64,000 nt of DNA, from positions 1,109,001-1,173,000 of the forward strand of contig NZ_CP107030.1 in NCBI RefSeq assembly GCF_027474825.1, given 5' to 3'. The stretch comes from Maribacter halichondriae (GTDB lineage: Bacteria > Bacteroidota > Bacteroidia > Flavobacteriales > Flavobacteriaceae). The notes below the pieces were generated by a model. It did not search any database. It had not been told where the DNA came from and saw only the letters and a list, made by a program, of their open reading frames with translations. The translations under genes were made by a program, and so were the position numbers. Positions 26,734 through 37,280 of the stretch are shown piece after piece. How positions within the stretch are numbered: position 1 is the stretch's first letter; every line of letters starts with the position of its first letter.

Positions 26734-28053
26734 TTAAAAATCCACATTCAACAACTGACCTGTAAGCTGCAGTAATTGTAGTTCTGCAAGTTTGGCATTA
26801 TACTTTGCAAAGTTTTTACTTGTTTCAGCGTTTAACAGATTTAACTGGGCTTGTCGCAATTCTACAGAGGTAATTCTTCCCAATTTATATTGTTCATTTG
26901 AGCGTTCGTAATTATTGGTCGCTGTAGTTACATTGCGCTCTTGCAATCGATATATATAAAGCCGATTTTCATAATCACCCTTTGCATTTGCTATATCACG
27001 CTTTACTTCTTGATTGATTTGCTCCATTAACGTTTCTTGATTATCCAATGCTATTTTTGCATTCTTAATTTGGGTAATTCCAGAACCGCCATCAAAAAGA
27101 TTCCAAGTAAGGTTTAAACCGGTAGAAAAACCAGTTGATGTACTTGATGATAAAAAATTTGTGGCAGGAAAATTCCCTTCATTCCATCCGTAAGAACCGG
27201 TCAAACCAATAGTCGGCAGTAATACTGACTTACCCGCCTTCAAAACATAATCGTTTACCAAGATGTTTTTCTCAGCTTGTAACATGCGAATATTGTTGCT
27301 TTCGCCATTCTCTAAAAACTCCTCTAATATCAAAGGGTTTGTAAAAACAATTGTTGTGTCAACTTCGAAATTTACTTTTAAATCTCTATTCATTAAAAGA
27401 TTTAAATCACGCTGCGTATTCCTGAAAGTCTGTCTTTCGTTCATTAAATTGATGCTGTCATTTACTAAATCTACTTGAGCATTTAGAACATCTAATTTAT
27501 TTGTCTGACCATATTCAAAACTATATTCTGCTCTTTGCAGACGATTAGTGGTATTCGCAAAGGTCTCTTTGAGTACCTCAATATTTTCAGAGAGTCGTGC
27601 AACCTCAAAATAAACAGTAAACAATTGCACGATGGTAGTTTCAATTGTCTCTCGTGCCTGAAGTTCTGACAGATTATACTCTTCATTTAATCGTTTATAA
27701 TCATACCACCTTCCTAATCCATCGAACAAGGTATAATTCAGGTTCAAAGACGCATTATAGCGTGTAGTTTCAGCTCCATCAATTGCTCTAACTGTTCCAT
27801 CTTGAAAAGTAGCTTCCTGATTATTCTCGTCATACGAACCTCCCGCATTTGCGGCTAACGCAGGTAAAAACCCGGAATTTAAAATACTTTGATTGTTATC
27901 CGCAATCCTGACCTGATTTTTAGCTATTTTAATTCCAAAATTATTCTCCAAAGCAAGCTTTACCAACTCATCTTTCGAAAGTAATTTTTCTTGAGCATAA
28001 ATCACACCACATCCTAGCGTCAACAGTAGGATTAGCAAGCTACATTGTTTCAT
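26734..28053 (-). CDS. TolC-family outer-membrane efflux channel
   Basis: Outer-membrane channel component of a tripartite RND pump, 439 residues. A signal peptide ends near VIYAQ. Two OEP repeats follow, beginning ELVKLALENNFGIKIAKNQV and FLENGESNNIRMLQAEKN, with long helices and a last segment SVELRQAQLNLLNAETSKN. The start codon shares a base with the stop of the RND permease gene (TAATG), so the three pump genes form one operon in the order adaptor, permease, channel. No regulator is adjacent. Confidence 0.93.
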   Translation of the reverse strand: MKQCSLLILLLTLGCGVIYAQEKLLSKDELVKLALENNFGIKIAKNQVRIADNNQSILNSGFLPALAANAGGSYDENNQEATFQDGTVRAIDGAETTRYNASLNLNYTLFDGLGRWYDYKRLNEEYNLSELQARETIETTIVQLFTVYFEVARLSENIEVLKETFANTTNRLQRAEYSFEYGQTNKLDVLNAQVDLVNDSINLMNERQTFRNTQRDLNLLMNRDLKVNFEVDTTIVFTNPLILEEFLENGESNNIRMLQAEKNILVNDYVLKAGKSVLLPTIGLTGSYGWNEGNFPATNFLSSSTSTGFSTGLNLTWNLFDGGSGITQIKNAKIALDNQETLMEQINQEVKRDIANAKGDYENRLYIYRLQERNVTTATNNYERSNEQYKLGRITSVELRQAQLNLLNAETSKNFAKYNAKLAELQLLQLTGQLLNVDF

Positions 28054-31000
28054 TATATTTCTTTGCTTTCAGGTTCAAGTGAAGGTTCGTCGCTATGTCT
28101 TGATGGCGTAAGCTGGCCATTTCCTGAACCATTTACGGAATGCGTCTGCAATTCGCTCATATGTTTTTCTTCCTTTTGTTCCTTAATGGCTCGCTCAACT
28201 TCTTCTTTGGAAATATCATTACCTGTAGCCAACCATTTTGTACCCACTTTTAAATTATTGCTAAACGATAAAAAGAGCGGTAGCATCAACAGCGTAAGCA
28301 CGGTGGCAAAGCCAATTCCGTAGGCAATGGAAATTGCCATGGGAATCAAAAATTGTGCCTGTCGACTGGTTTCGAGCATTAAAGGTGCCAACCCCGCTAT
28401 AGTTGTAATCGAAGTAAGAAAAATTGCGCGAAAACGAGAACGCCCAGCTTCATAGATAGCATCGTCAAAGGTCATTCCTTCCCTTAGGTTATTATTAAAT
28501 CTCCCAATAAGCACGAGCCCATCGTTTACCATAATTCCGATAAGTGCGATAATGCCCAACATGGATAAAATGTTGATTGGAAAATCATGCAACCAATGCC
28601 CCCAAGCAACTGCGGTTAGACTGAAAGGAACTAACAAGAGCAGCATCAACGGTTGACTAAAGCTTCTAAACGTAAACGCTATTGTCATATAGATCAATGC
28701 CAAAACGGATAGCCCAACGAAATTCAGGGAATCAAAAAGTTTGTTCCTTTCCCTATTTTGCCCTTCATAGGATGCTGTCACGGTGGGGTATTTCGACTGG
28801 ATCTCAGGCATGATCTCGGTCTTGATCTCGTTCATTATATCGACCGGACTCGTAGCCTTGTCGTCTTTCAAATCCGCCGAAATTTGAATTTCTCGACGAC
28901 CCTCGAGACGGTTGATGGCGACATCGCCACGTTCGATACTGTAACTTGCAATTTCTTTCAAGGGTACACGACTACCGGTATTGGTCACAATTCGCATTTC
29001 ATCCAAATCGGAAATAGATGAACGATTGTCCCTATCGTAGCGCACCCAGACCCTTATTTCATCTTGCCCCCTTTGAAAACGTTGAGCCTGCGCTCCAAAG
29101 AACCCGGCACGGACCTGATTCATGACCGTTCTCAAGTCCAGACCTAATAAATAAGCATTCTCTTTAAGTTCTAAACGGATTTCCTTGATGCCATCCGGAT
29201 CATTATCGGCCACATCTTTCAAAGCCGTGTTATTCTCTAAGGCGGTTTTTAATTCCGCTTTTGCCGCCTTTAACTCTTGTATATTATTTCCTAATAGGGA
29301 CACGGAAACAGGGTCACCCCCAAAATTTCCACCCGAACCATAAATAAGGCTCTCTACGCCGATGACGGGGCCCACCAATTCTCGCAACCTGTTGGTTATC
29401 AAATCGGCCCGAATGGCATCGGGTCGTTCTTCACCAGGAAGAAGATTAATTCTTAGGGTAGCCGATGAGGATCCAGGACCGAGTTGTCTGATCACATTTT
29501 CAAAAAGAACCTTATCCGTACCCTTTAAATATTGTTCGGTGAGTTCTTGGTTGACGATTTCAGATTTTTCCTCGATAAGACTGATAATCGAATCGGTAAC
29601 CTTTTCATTGGTGCCATTCGGCATTAATAACTCTATCTGCACCGCATCGCTTGCAATTCTAGGGAAAAAAGCAGTGCGGATAATACCTCCACCGACCGAG
29701 CCAAAAGTGAGCAACAATGCTGCCACGAACATACCGAAGACCAATAATTTGTTCGCTAACGAGAACTTTAGGGCCGGACTATAAAGATTGTCTCGCATCC
29801 ATCCCATAAAACGGTCTCCTGCCTGATTGATGCCCCTAAGTTTTGCAAAAGCCCTACCAATGCCCGTTTTTGGCTTTTTATCAACGGCTTGCAATGCCTT
29901 GGAATGGGCTAAATGCGCGGGCAATATAATCAGGGCCTCGATCAAAGAGACTACCAAAGTCAATATAACGATGACCGATACTTCTCCAAAGAAATCACCG
30001 ATCCGTCCATCGAGAAAGAGAAAAATGGAAAAAGCCAAAAGGGTTGTAATTATTGCAGAAACAATAGGCGGTATAACTTCCATCGTACCATCTATTGCAG
30101 CCTGAATCGGCGATTTTCCCTTCTCGTAGTGTTGGTAGATATTTTCGGCTATTACAATACCGTCATCCACCAAAATACCGATTACGATAATCATCCCGAA
30201 TAGGGAAAGTACGTTGATGGTCACATTGAAGAACCCGGCAAAGACGAACATACCCAAAAATGAAATCGGGAGTCCGAACGCCACCCAGAATGCCAATCGT
30301 GTATTCAAGAACAACGACAGGAAAATGAGCACGAGTATCATCCCCATAATCGCATTTTCAGTAAGCAGTTTAGTACGCTGGGTCAAGGTAGTGGAAAGGT
30401 CCCTGACGACATCCAATTGAACGTTGTCGTACTTTTCGTTGAAATCTTCGATATACGCTTTTACTTTTTCGGCGGAGCCGATAAGATCTTCGGTATTGGT
30501 ACTGGTAATGGTCGCATTTACCGATAAATTTCCGTTGAAATAAGAAGCATTGGGTGTCTCTGAGAAACGATCTCGAATAATGGCCACATCTTTTAAGCGT
30601 ACAGCTTGACCCGATGCATCTGCACGTACTATGATATTGGAAAGTTCATCACCATAATATGAGCGATTGTTCGCCCGAATAAGATATTCCTCAGCATCGG
30701 TCTTGATATTTCCCCCGGTAACCAGAATATTCGCATTTCCAACGGCCAGGGCCACCTCGGTAAATGAGATATCGTAGGCCAACAAGCTATTTTCATCTAC
30801 GGCAATCTCGATTTCCTCCTGTGGGTAGCCTTCGATCTCTATCTGCGAAATTCCTTCGATCGCCCTAATATCGTTCTCTATCTCACGGCCTATTTTTTTC
30901 AAGGTGGCCAACGGAATGTTATCACCGCTCACTGCAAAACTTATGGTAGGTCGTACGGCATCCAATTTTGAAACGATCAAAGGCTCCATTCCTCCAGGAA

Positions 31001-31355
31001 AGGTAGGCACTCGATCGACAGCATTCTTGACCTCCAACAACATAAAATCGATATCGCGTCCTTTTTCGATCTCAACATTGATACTACCGCTATTCTCTCT
31101 AGAGGTCGAGGTAACGCGATCCACGCCTTCCAAACCTTTTAGATTATCCTCTATTTTGAGTACGATACCTTCCTCCACTTCCTGTGGGGACGCTCCTGGG
31201 TAGGTTACTGTGATAAAAACATTTTTTGATTCGGTAAGCGGAAAAAAGGAAGATTTCAATGAAAGTGCACCGACAATCCCAAAAACGAAACATGCCAAAA
31301 CGATCACATCAACTGCGACATGGTACTTTATAAAGTAAGCGATTAACTTTCTCAT
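28053..31355 (-). CDS. RND-family efflux permease (hydrophobic/amphiphilic export type)
   Basis: Inner-membrane proton-driven exporter of 1100 residues. It has the RND layout: one membrane helix (VDVIVLACFVFGIVGALSL), a large periplasmic loop starting SKNVFITVTYPGASPQEVEEG, six helices (including LVDDGIVIAENIYQHYEKGK), a second loop, then the last helices with IALIGIMVNDGLVLIGRFNN. The C-terminal 60 residues are hydrophilic, past the usual end. Residues LVDDGIV match the acidic proton-relay helix. Substrates cannot be inferred. Confidence 0.95.
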   Translation of the reverse strand: MRKLIAYFIKYHVAVDVIVLACFVFGIVGALSLKSSFFPLTESKNVFITVTYPGASPQEVEEGIVLKIEDNLKGLEGVDRVTSTSRENSGSINVEIEKGRDIDFMLLEVKNAVDRVPTFPGGMEPLIVSKLDAVRPTISFAVSGDNIPLATLKKIGREIENDIRAIEGISQIEIEGYPQEEIEIAVDENSLLAYDISFTEVALAVGNANILVTGGNIKTDAEEYLIRANNRSYYGDELSNIIVRADASGQAVRLKDVAIIRDRFSETPNASYFNGNLSVNATITSTNTEDLIGSAEKVKAYIEDFNEKYDNVQLDVVRDLSTTLTQRTKLLTENAIMGMILVLIFLSLFLNTRLAFWVAFGLPISFLGMFVFAGFFNVTINVLSLFGMIIVIGILVDDGIVIAENIYQHYEKGKSPIQAAIDGTMEVIPPIVSAIITTLLAFSIFLFLDGRIGDFFGEVSVIVILTLVVSLIEALIILPAHLAHSKALQAVDKKPKTGIGRAFAKLRGINQAGDRFMGWMRDNLYSPALKFSLANKLLVFGMFVAALLLTFGSVGGGIIRTAFFPRIASDAVQIELLMPNGTNEKVTDSIISLIEEKSEIVNQELTEQYLKGTDKVLFENVIRQLGPGSSSATLRINLLPGEERPDAIRADLITNRLRELVGPVIGVESLIYGSGGNFGGDPVSVSLLGNNIQELKAAKAELKTALENNTALKDVADNDPDGIKEIRLELKENAYLLGLDLRTVMNQVRAGFFGAQAQRFQRGQDEIRVWVRYDRDNRSSISDLDEMRIVTNTGSRVPLKEIASYSIERGDVAINRLEGRREIQISADLKDDKATSPVDIMNEIKTEIMPEIQSKYPTVTASYEGQNRERNKLFDSLNFVGLSVLALIYMTIAFTFRSFSQPLMLLLLVPFSLTAVAWGHWLHDFPINILSMLGIIALIGIMVNDGLVLIGRFNNNLREGMTFDDAIYEAGRSRFRAIFLTSITTIAGLAPLMLETSRQAQFLIPMAISIAYGIGFATVLTLLMLPLFLSFSNNLKVGTKWLATGNDISKEEVERAIKEQKEEKHMSELQTHSVNGSGNGQLTPSRHSDEPSLEPESKEI

Positions 31356-32491
31356 TATCCGTTGATGTTAGCGGTATCATTCTCAAAAATCTTCACCGCC
31401 ATACCGGTATAGGCGCCTATCAATGGTTTTGCCATAATCGTAGTGCCATCCGGAACCTCTTTGATCACTACCTTCTTGTCGGTAAAGTACACCGGTTTTA
31501 CGTTTATAAGGTCGAGAACCGAATCGCGCACTACGAAAATCTGATTGTTCTCGAGCAGCAGGTTCCTATCAATTTCGATGGCGTCCTTTTCTTCTTTTGC
31601 ATCAAGTTGCGCTTCGAGGTACATACCCTCGCGAAGCGTCTTGTCGTTGACCTGAATATATGCCTTTATGGTTTGGGATGCCTGATCTACCCTTCCGTTG
31701 ATTCTGGCTACTTTTCCCTTGTATGTTTTTGAATCGTTCAGGTTGGTGAGTGCCACTTCCTCTCCAATTTTTAGAAGGTCACTGTACGTCTTACTAATCG
31801 CCACTTCAAGTTCGTAGATATCCGTATTAATGAACTCGCCCAATTTTTGGCCTGCTCTAATCAATGTTCCTTCAGTGACAAGGGTTTCGGTAAGAATACC
31901 GTTGAAAGGAGCAGAGATGCGATACTTTGACAATCGTTGTTCAAGGTTCTTGATATTATAGAAGCTGGTAAGTATGCCACGCCCACTAATAAAGAATTTC
32001 TCCTTTTTCGAAGTCATTTCAGGAAGCTCGGGAGTATTCGTGTTCATATCAAAGCCATTAAGGTAGCTTTCCCATTTGGAAAATATCTCAGGGTAATCAA
32101 GGCGAAGATCGGGCATTATCGAAGTCAACTGATTATAAAGATCGCTTTTTGCCGATTGTACACTTGCCGCATACTCGGCCGCATCTATTCGAATGATGGT
32201 TTCTCCTTTTCGATATTCCTCCCCTGCTCTGAAGAGTTTGTTGCCACCTTTAAAAACCCCTTGCACCTCAGCATAAAGTTCTACTCTATTTTTGGCTCGA
32301 AGGTTACCATTTGCCGGCACCACAATAGGTATCGTACCGTTCATGACGACTTGCGTAAAAACAGTCTTGACTACTTTTTCTGCTTTGGGTCTAAATGATT
32401 TTTTACTGTCGGCAATGGCTTTCATACCGAAAAAGGCACCTATGATCAATAAGACGCCCAAAATCGATAATATTATTTTTCTTTTATTCAT
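31355..32491 (-). CDS. RND efflux periplasmic adaptor
   Basis: Membrane-fusion protein of 378 residues. An N-terminal anchor (KIILSILGVLLIIGAFFGM) precedes a barrel-sandwich half (RVELYAEVQGVFKGGNKLF). A short helical hairpin follows, then the second lipoyl half (ISAPFNGILTETLVTEGTLI) and the beta-barrel (EVALTNLNDSKTYKGKVARI). It is the first gene of the pump operon and its stop shares a base with the permease start. A short leader lies between it and the terminator of the upstream leucine-rich-repeat gene. Confidence 0.93.
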   Translation of the reverse strand: MNKRKIILSILGVLLIIGAFFGMKAIADSKKSFRPKAEKVVKTVFTQVVMNGTIPIVVPANGNLRAKNRVELYAEVQGVFKGGNKLFRAGEEYRKGETIIRIDAAEYAASVQSAKSDLYNQLTSIMPDLRLDYPEIFSKWESYLNGFDMNTNTPELPEMTSKKEKFFISGRGILTSFYNIKNLEQRLSKYRISAPFNGILTETLVTEGTLIRAGQKLGEFINTDIYELEVAISKTYSDLLKIGEEVALTNLNDSKTYKGKVARINGRVDQASQTIKAYIQVNDKTLREGMYLEAQLDAKEEKDAIEIDRNLLLENNQIFVVRDSVLDLINVKPVYFTDKKVVIKEVPDGTTIMAKPLIGAYTGMAVKIFENDTANING

Positions 32492-32593
32492 AGGATGGGA
32501 TAGATGGCTTGCGATTAGATTGCAAAACTAACTATTGGTTTAAGCGAGTGGAGTTAAATATATCTTAAATGTTAATGGGCAAACACATACAAG

Positions 32594-32620
32594 AAAGGGG
32601 ATGCAATGTGCATCCCCTTT
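32594..32620 (-). terminator. Terminator after the first leucine-rich-repeat gene
   Basis: AAAGGGGATGCA and TGCATCCCCTTT are perfect 12-base arms around a three-base loop. The hairpin lies 24 bases after the stop at 32644 on the minus strand, and a T-rich tract follows on the other strand as well. It insulates the pump operon downstream. Confidence 0.8.
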
Positions 32621-32643
32621 CTTTACTACTTTTAAAGATATGG

Positions 32644-33530
32644 CTATTGATCATTGTTCACATCTTCGAATTTGGTCTCGGCGGTTCGAGTATCCATTCC
32701 GGGCAACCCGCTATATTTTCCATTTAATAGAACATCGTCGCTATAAAAAGTGATCAAGCCTTTGCTGTTCATGTCGTGAAGTGGCTCGAAAGAATCAAAC
32801 TTATTCCTTTGAAGACTTAAAAATTGAAGTTCTGTCAAAACCGCAATACCATTGGGAACAGTACCTTCAAAAGCATTGGAAGACAGATCAAGCTCCGAAA
32901 GGCCCTTTAGACGTTCAAAGCTTAAAGCTATCTTACCCCCAACCTATTGTTGGAAATATCCAAATTGGTCAACTTGGAAAGTCTTTCTATTGATGTCGGT
33001 AAATTTCCGGTCAATGAGTTACTTGAAAGATCCAATATCTCAAGGTTTTTGGCAGCACCGATACTTCTAGGGATATCGCCTTCAATCTGATTATCGAAAA
33101 GCGTAAGTGTCTTCAAATTTGACATGTTGCCCAATTCGAAAGGAAGCTTTCCATCCAATAGGTTCATTTCCAATTTGACCGCTTCTATTTTGTTCAGTTC
33201 GGTCAACTCCTCAGGTATTTCACCTTCCAACTTGTTGAGGGCCAAATCAAGTATATGTAAATTTTTAAGTTCTTTTACGCTTGTAGGAATCTTGCCTTCC
33301 AGATTATTTTCGTAAAGAACAATACCTGTAACATGGCCTTCATTAATTTCTATACCGTACCAAGTATCTACGGATGATTTTATGTCCCATGGGGTAGTCC
33401 AAGAGGCACCCTTGGTGGCATGGTAGAGATCCAGCAAAGCCGATTTTTCACTCTCAGGAATCTGGGCACGTACCAGAACGTGCATAAACAGTAGCATTAA
33501 TACTGGTGCAAAAAGTAGTTTTTGTTTCAT
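32644..33530 (-). CDS. Exported leucine-rich-repeat protein, copy 1, frame broken once
   Basis: Protein of 295 residues once the five C at 32936-32940 are read as six (…NRLGGKIALSFERLKGL). The start is ATG 33530 with signal MKQKLLFAPVLMLLFMHVLV. An LRRNT-like region (ALLDLYHATKGASWTTPWDI) precedes eight or so plant-type repeats of LxxLxxLxLxxNxLxGxIP form. The C-terminus ETKFEDVNNDQ matches that of the next gene. It is a paralogue of copy 2 upstream on the same strand (292 residues). Repeat surfaces of this type bind proteins or glycans; the partner is unknown. Confidence 0.87.
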
Positions 33531-33696
33531 AGTTAAACGTTTTAGAATTAGGACGAAGTGAAATGGTTTCAACAATTGTTGTGGAAATTTTGTAAAAAGC
33601 CCCGATAAAATGTTTATTTCAACCATATTCGTTGAATTCTAACGTTTTAATTTGCTATTTCTGATATTTTTTAGTAGAAATTTAAAGGAACATAAA

Positions 33697-33723
33697 AAGG
33701 GGCGTCTATAGACGCCCCTTTTT
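33697..33723 (-). terminator. Terminator after the second leucine-rich-repeat gene
   Basis: AAAGGGGCGTCTA and TAGACGCCCCTTT form a perfect palindrome followed by T runs on both strands. It lies 23 bases after the stop of copy 2 and separates the two paralogues into different transcription units. Confidence 0.85.
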
Positions 33724-33745
33724 ATTGGATCAAGGTTGCTAAAGT

Positions 33746-34624
33746 TCAATCATTTTCAATATCATCCTCGAATTTGGTATCGGCCATTCTTGAATTGTTG
33801 ATATTGAGATCTTTAAAGTCGGTCTTTATATTGCCGTCATCGTAGTCGAAGACCAAAAACTGACGTGCTTCCATGAGCTGCAAATTTTCGAACGAATTTA
33901 TTTTGTTGTTCTGAATTTGAAATACTTGCAAACTTGCCAATTGACCGAACTCTTCCGGAATGGCTCCTGTAAGCTGGTTGTTGGCCAGTACCAATTCTTT
34001 CATTTTGGTCAAATTGCCAATCTCTCTGGGGATAAAGCCTTGTAAAGCATTTTCGAACAGCCCCAAACTTTCTAAGTGAACAAGGTCGCCCAACGAACCG
34101 GGTATCTCACCCGATAACGCATTACTTGATAAGTTCAATGTTTTAAGTTGCGTTAGATTTCCTATACCTTCGGGAATGTTGCCAGAAAGAAAATTATTGA
34201 ATGCGGTAAGTTCTTCAAGGTTTTCAAGGGCTCCGATACTTTCGGGAAGTTCTCCTTTAATCTTGTTCATTTCCAATTTGAGCACTTTGAGATTGCCCAA
34301 CAGAACAATTCCATCAGGAAGTTCACCCGTGATATTATTGAACGCCAGATTTAGTTTGGTGAGCTTCTTAAGATCTCCGATGCTTTTTGGTAAAGTTCCC
34401 ATAAGGTTATTTCTGAACAAATTGATCTCAACGACGTGGTCATTCTCGACTGTTACGCCGTACCAATCTGAGACCGGTGCCTTTAAATCCCACTTTTTTA
34501 CCCAATGTTCTCCATTGGTGCTCGCATGAAGATCAATGAGTGCCTTTCTCTCCGCTCTAGGAACTTTGGCGAAGACGACCGTACAAGTAAAAAGAAGTAC
34601 GACAATAGCTAGTAGATTTCTCAT
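33746..34624 (-). CDS. Exported leucine-rich-repeat protein, copy 2
   Basis: Intact protein of 292 residues with signal MRNLLAIVVLLFTCTVVFA. The cap region ALIDLHASTNGEHWVKKWDL and at least seven repeats such as LGNLKVLKLEMNKIKGELPE follow. The repeats match the plant extracellular type (GxIP endings). The C-terminal tail MADTKFEDDIEND matches copy 1. The pair is a tandem duplication that has diverged. It has no type IX sorting domain and no anchor, so it is probably periplasmic or released. Confidence 0.9.
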   Translation of the reverse strand: MRNLLAIVVLLFTCTVVFAKVPRAERKALIDLHASTNGEHWVKKWDLKAPVSDWYGVTVENDHVVEINLFRNNLMGTLPKSIGDLKKLTKLNLAFNNITGELPDGIVLLGNLKVLKLEMNKIKGELPESIGALENLEELTAFNNFLSGNIPEGIGNLTQLKTLNLSSNALSGEIPGSLGDLVHLESLGLFENALQGFIPREIGNLTKMKELVLANNQLTGAIPEEFGQLASLQVFQIQNNKINSFENLQLMEARQFLVFDYDDGNIKTDFKDLNINNSRMADTKFEDDIEND

Positions 34625-34810
34625 AAATAAATGTCATTTTGAATTATATCAAGATTTGGCCAATCCAAATATTGTAAGATTTGTTAAGATTTTACCTACA
34701 AATAACGCTAAATTATAGATTAAAATCTAAAAATATCGACGAAACGTCCATATTTGTTGTGAAAGCCCTGTTTTTTGTGGTGTAGGAAAAACAACTTGTA
34801 CATATTGACT

Positions 34811-36732
34811 TTAAGACTCCATTTTTTCTAAATCCAAGGTAATGCTTTCCCAACTTTTCATATGCTTTTCCAACGCTTTTTTCTTATCCTGATATTTCTC
34901 GAAAAATTGTGGATTGGCTATGGTCTCATCATAATTCATCAGCAAGTCATGATCAATTTCGGCAATTTCTTTCTCCAAGGCCGAAATCTTATTTTCGACC
35001 GAGCTCAATTTGTTTTTTAAAGATTTCAGCAATTTCTGATCTTGGAACGAGATTCCCTTGTCTTTTTTTGCTTCCTTATCCGTATTCTTGGGTTTACTCT
35101 GCTTTTTTTCTATGGCCCTGAAGTCTTCGACCTTTTTTTGCTCCAAGTAAAAATTGATATCCCCTAGATATTCCTTGATTTTTCTATCCTTGAATTCATA
35201 GACCTTGTTGGTCAATCCTTGTAGAAAATCTCGGTCATGCGAAACCAATATTAGGGTACCCTCAAAATTCTGTAAGGCCTGTTTGAGAACGCTTTTTGAC
35301 TTAATATCCAAATGGTTCGTTGGTTCGTCCATGACCAGCACATTGAAAGGTTGGAGCAACATTTTAGCCAAAGCCAAACGATTGCGTTCTCCACCCGAAA
35401 GCACTTTGACGTATTTTTCAACTTCATCGCCCCTGAATAGGAAAGATCCCAAAATATCTCGCACCTTACTTCTATTCTTTTCATTTGCGGCATCGATCAT
35501 GGTATCCAAAACTGTTTTTGAACCATCAAGATACTCTGCCTGATTTTGAGCAAAATATCCTATCTGCACGTTGTGCCCTAGTTTTAAATGACCTTTATAA
35601 TCCAATTCTCCCACCATGATTTTTGCCAGTGTAGACTTGCCCTGCCCGTTCTGACCTACAAAAGCCGTCTTGCTATCACGTTCAATAAGCAAGTTGATAC
35701 CCGCAAGTACATGGTTGTCGCCATAGCTTTTAGATAAATTTTCAATCTCGGTTACTACTTTTCCAGGGTTATCGAGATAGGAAAGCGCACGTTCATCACG
35801 CTATTGTCATCTTCATCTACCTCGATACGCTCTATTTTGTCCAGTTTCTTGATCAACGATTGCGCCATGGAGGCCTTTGTGCTTTTTGCCCTGAACTTTT
35901 CGATAAGACGTTCGGCCTGTTGAATTTCCTTTTCCTGATTTTTTTGGGCATTTAGCTGTTGTTGCTTCATGTCGTGACGCAATACCAAGTACTTAGAATA
36001 GGGTTTGTTATAATCGTAAATTCGCCCCAATGAAATCTCAATGGTCCTGTTCGTTACATTGTCCAAGAACATTTTATCGTGCGATACAATGACCACAGCA
36101 CCGGTATGGTTCCTTAAAAATTGTTCAAGCCAAATAATGGATTCGATATCCAAATGGTTGGTGGGTTCATCCAATAGAAGTACATCGTTACTTTGAAGTA
36201 AGAGTTTGGCTAATTCGATGCGCATACGCCATCCGCCCGAAAAAGTATCCGTTTTTTTTGTGAAGTCTTCCCGTACGAACCCTAGGCCCTGAAGAATTTT
36301 TTCGGTCTCCCCTTGATAATTATATCCCCCGACTATCTCATACCGATGCGAGACATCGTTCAGGTCGACCATAAGTTGATGATAGCCCTCACTTTCATAA
36401 TCCGTACGTTCGGCCAGCTGTTGGTTGATATACTCTAGGCGTTGCTCTAGCGCCTTGATTTCCTCAAAGGCTTGATAGGCCTCTTCTAAAACGGTTCTGC
36501 CCTGTTCGAAGTCTATATCCTGTCTCAAAAAACCAATCTTCACATCTTTCTCAATGGCAATAGTACCCGAATCAAAAGTCATGTCTTTCGACAACAGTTT
36601 CAAAAGTGTCGATTTGCCGGCACCGTTCTTACCGATAAGACCCACTCGGTCTCCCCCGTTCAAACGAAAAGAGATTTCTTCAAAGAGATATTCGCCTCCG
36701 AAGGAAACCGAAAGATTATGGACGTTCAACAT
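34811..36732 (-). CDS. ABC-F family ATPase (ribosome-associated type), frame broken once
   Basis: Soluble protein with two ABC ATPase domains and no membrane part, 640 residues when the frame is restored near 35773 (TCGAT read as TCGGAT, giving RFPISDNPGKVVTEIENLSK). Domain 1 has Walker A GLIGKNGAGKSTLL and signature FSGGWRMRIELA. Domain 2 has FVGQNGQGKSTLA and LSGGERNRLALA. The linker is charged and helical and a coiled-coil C-terminus follows. Start at ATG 36732 (MLNVHNLSVSFGGEYLF); a longer frame to 36930 lacks similarity. ABC-F proteins act on ribosomes in translation or drug protection. Confidence 0.91.
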
Positions 36733-36855
36733 GGAAATTTTGTTTATGTTCTCTATTGTTTCATTTTTATGGTTCAAAAACCATATACATGAAATTTTAG
36801 AAACTAAAAATATATTAATGTGACTTTTGTTACGGTCAAAAATACCGCTATTACA

Positions 36856-36863
36856 TACCTTTG
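36856..36863 (+). promoter_or_regulatory. Bacteroidota -7 promoter box for the DUF983 gene
   Basis: TACCTTTG matches the TAnnTTTG box of the Bacteroidota housekeeping sigma factor. It lies 15 bases before the ATG at 36879, so the transcript would start just upstream of that codon. This makes the in-frame TTG at 36861 an unlikely start. No TTTG box is found at the ideal -33 spacing. Confidence 0.55.
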
Positions 36864-36878
36864 TGCAAAGTTTTGCAA

Positions 36879-37280
36879 ATGTTAAAAAAAGGAAACAAAC
36901 TCTACAGTATTTTAACAGGAAGTTGCCCAAAATGTCATAAAGAAAGCATGTATGAGGATAATAACCCCTATCATTTGGGCAATCTCTTTAAAATGCACGA
37001 GCGTTGTTCTCATTGTGGTACAAAATATAAAATGGAACCATCATTCTTCTATGGTGCCATGTATGTAAGTTACGGTGTTGGAGTTGCGTTTGCCGTTGCC
37101 GCTTTTGTCATCTCCTTTTTATTTATAAGGATGTCGTTGAAAAACACCTTTATTGCCATTGTGGGCACTTTGGTGATTTTCTTGCCCTTTATCATTCGCG
37201 TCTCGCGAAATATCTGGATAAATTTCTTTATCCATTATGATGCAAAGGCCGTCAAAGTTAGTCCTCATAATACTTTTTAA
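36879..37280 (+). CDS. DUF983 membrane protein with zinc-ribbon motif
   Basis: Protein of 133 residues. The N-terminal zinc-ribbon-like part has two CxxC pairs (GSCPKCHKESMY and ERCSHCGTKYK). It is followed by PSFFYGAMYVSYG and two membrane helices (FAVAAFVISFLFI, IAIVGTLVIFLPFIIRV), the layout of DUF983. Its role is unknown. The 3' end overlaps the end of the convergent FAD-oxidoreductase gene by 23 bases. Confidence 0.85.
   Translation: MLKKGNKLYSILTGSCPKCHKESMYEDNNPYHLGNLFKMHERCSHCGTKYKMEPSFFYGAMYVSYGVGVAFAVAAFVISFLFIRMSLKNTFIAIVGTLVIFLPFIIRVSRNIWINFFIHYDAKAVKVSPHNTF

Noticed and set aside
29362..30105. Plus-strand reading frames opposite the RND permease
   Set aside because: They are antisense to a well conserved permease and have no family features.
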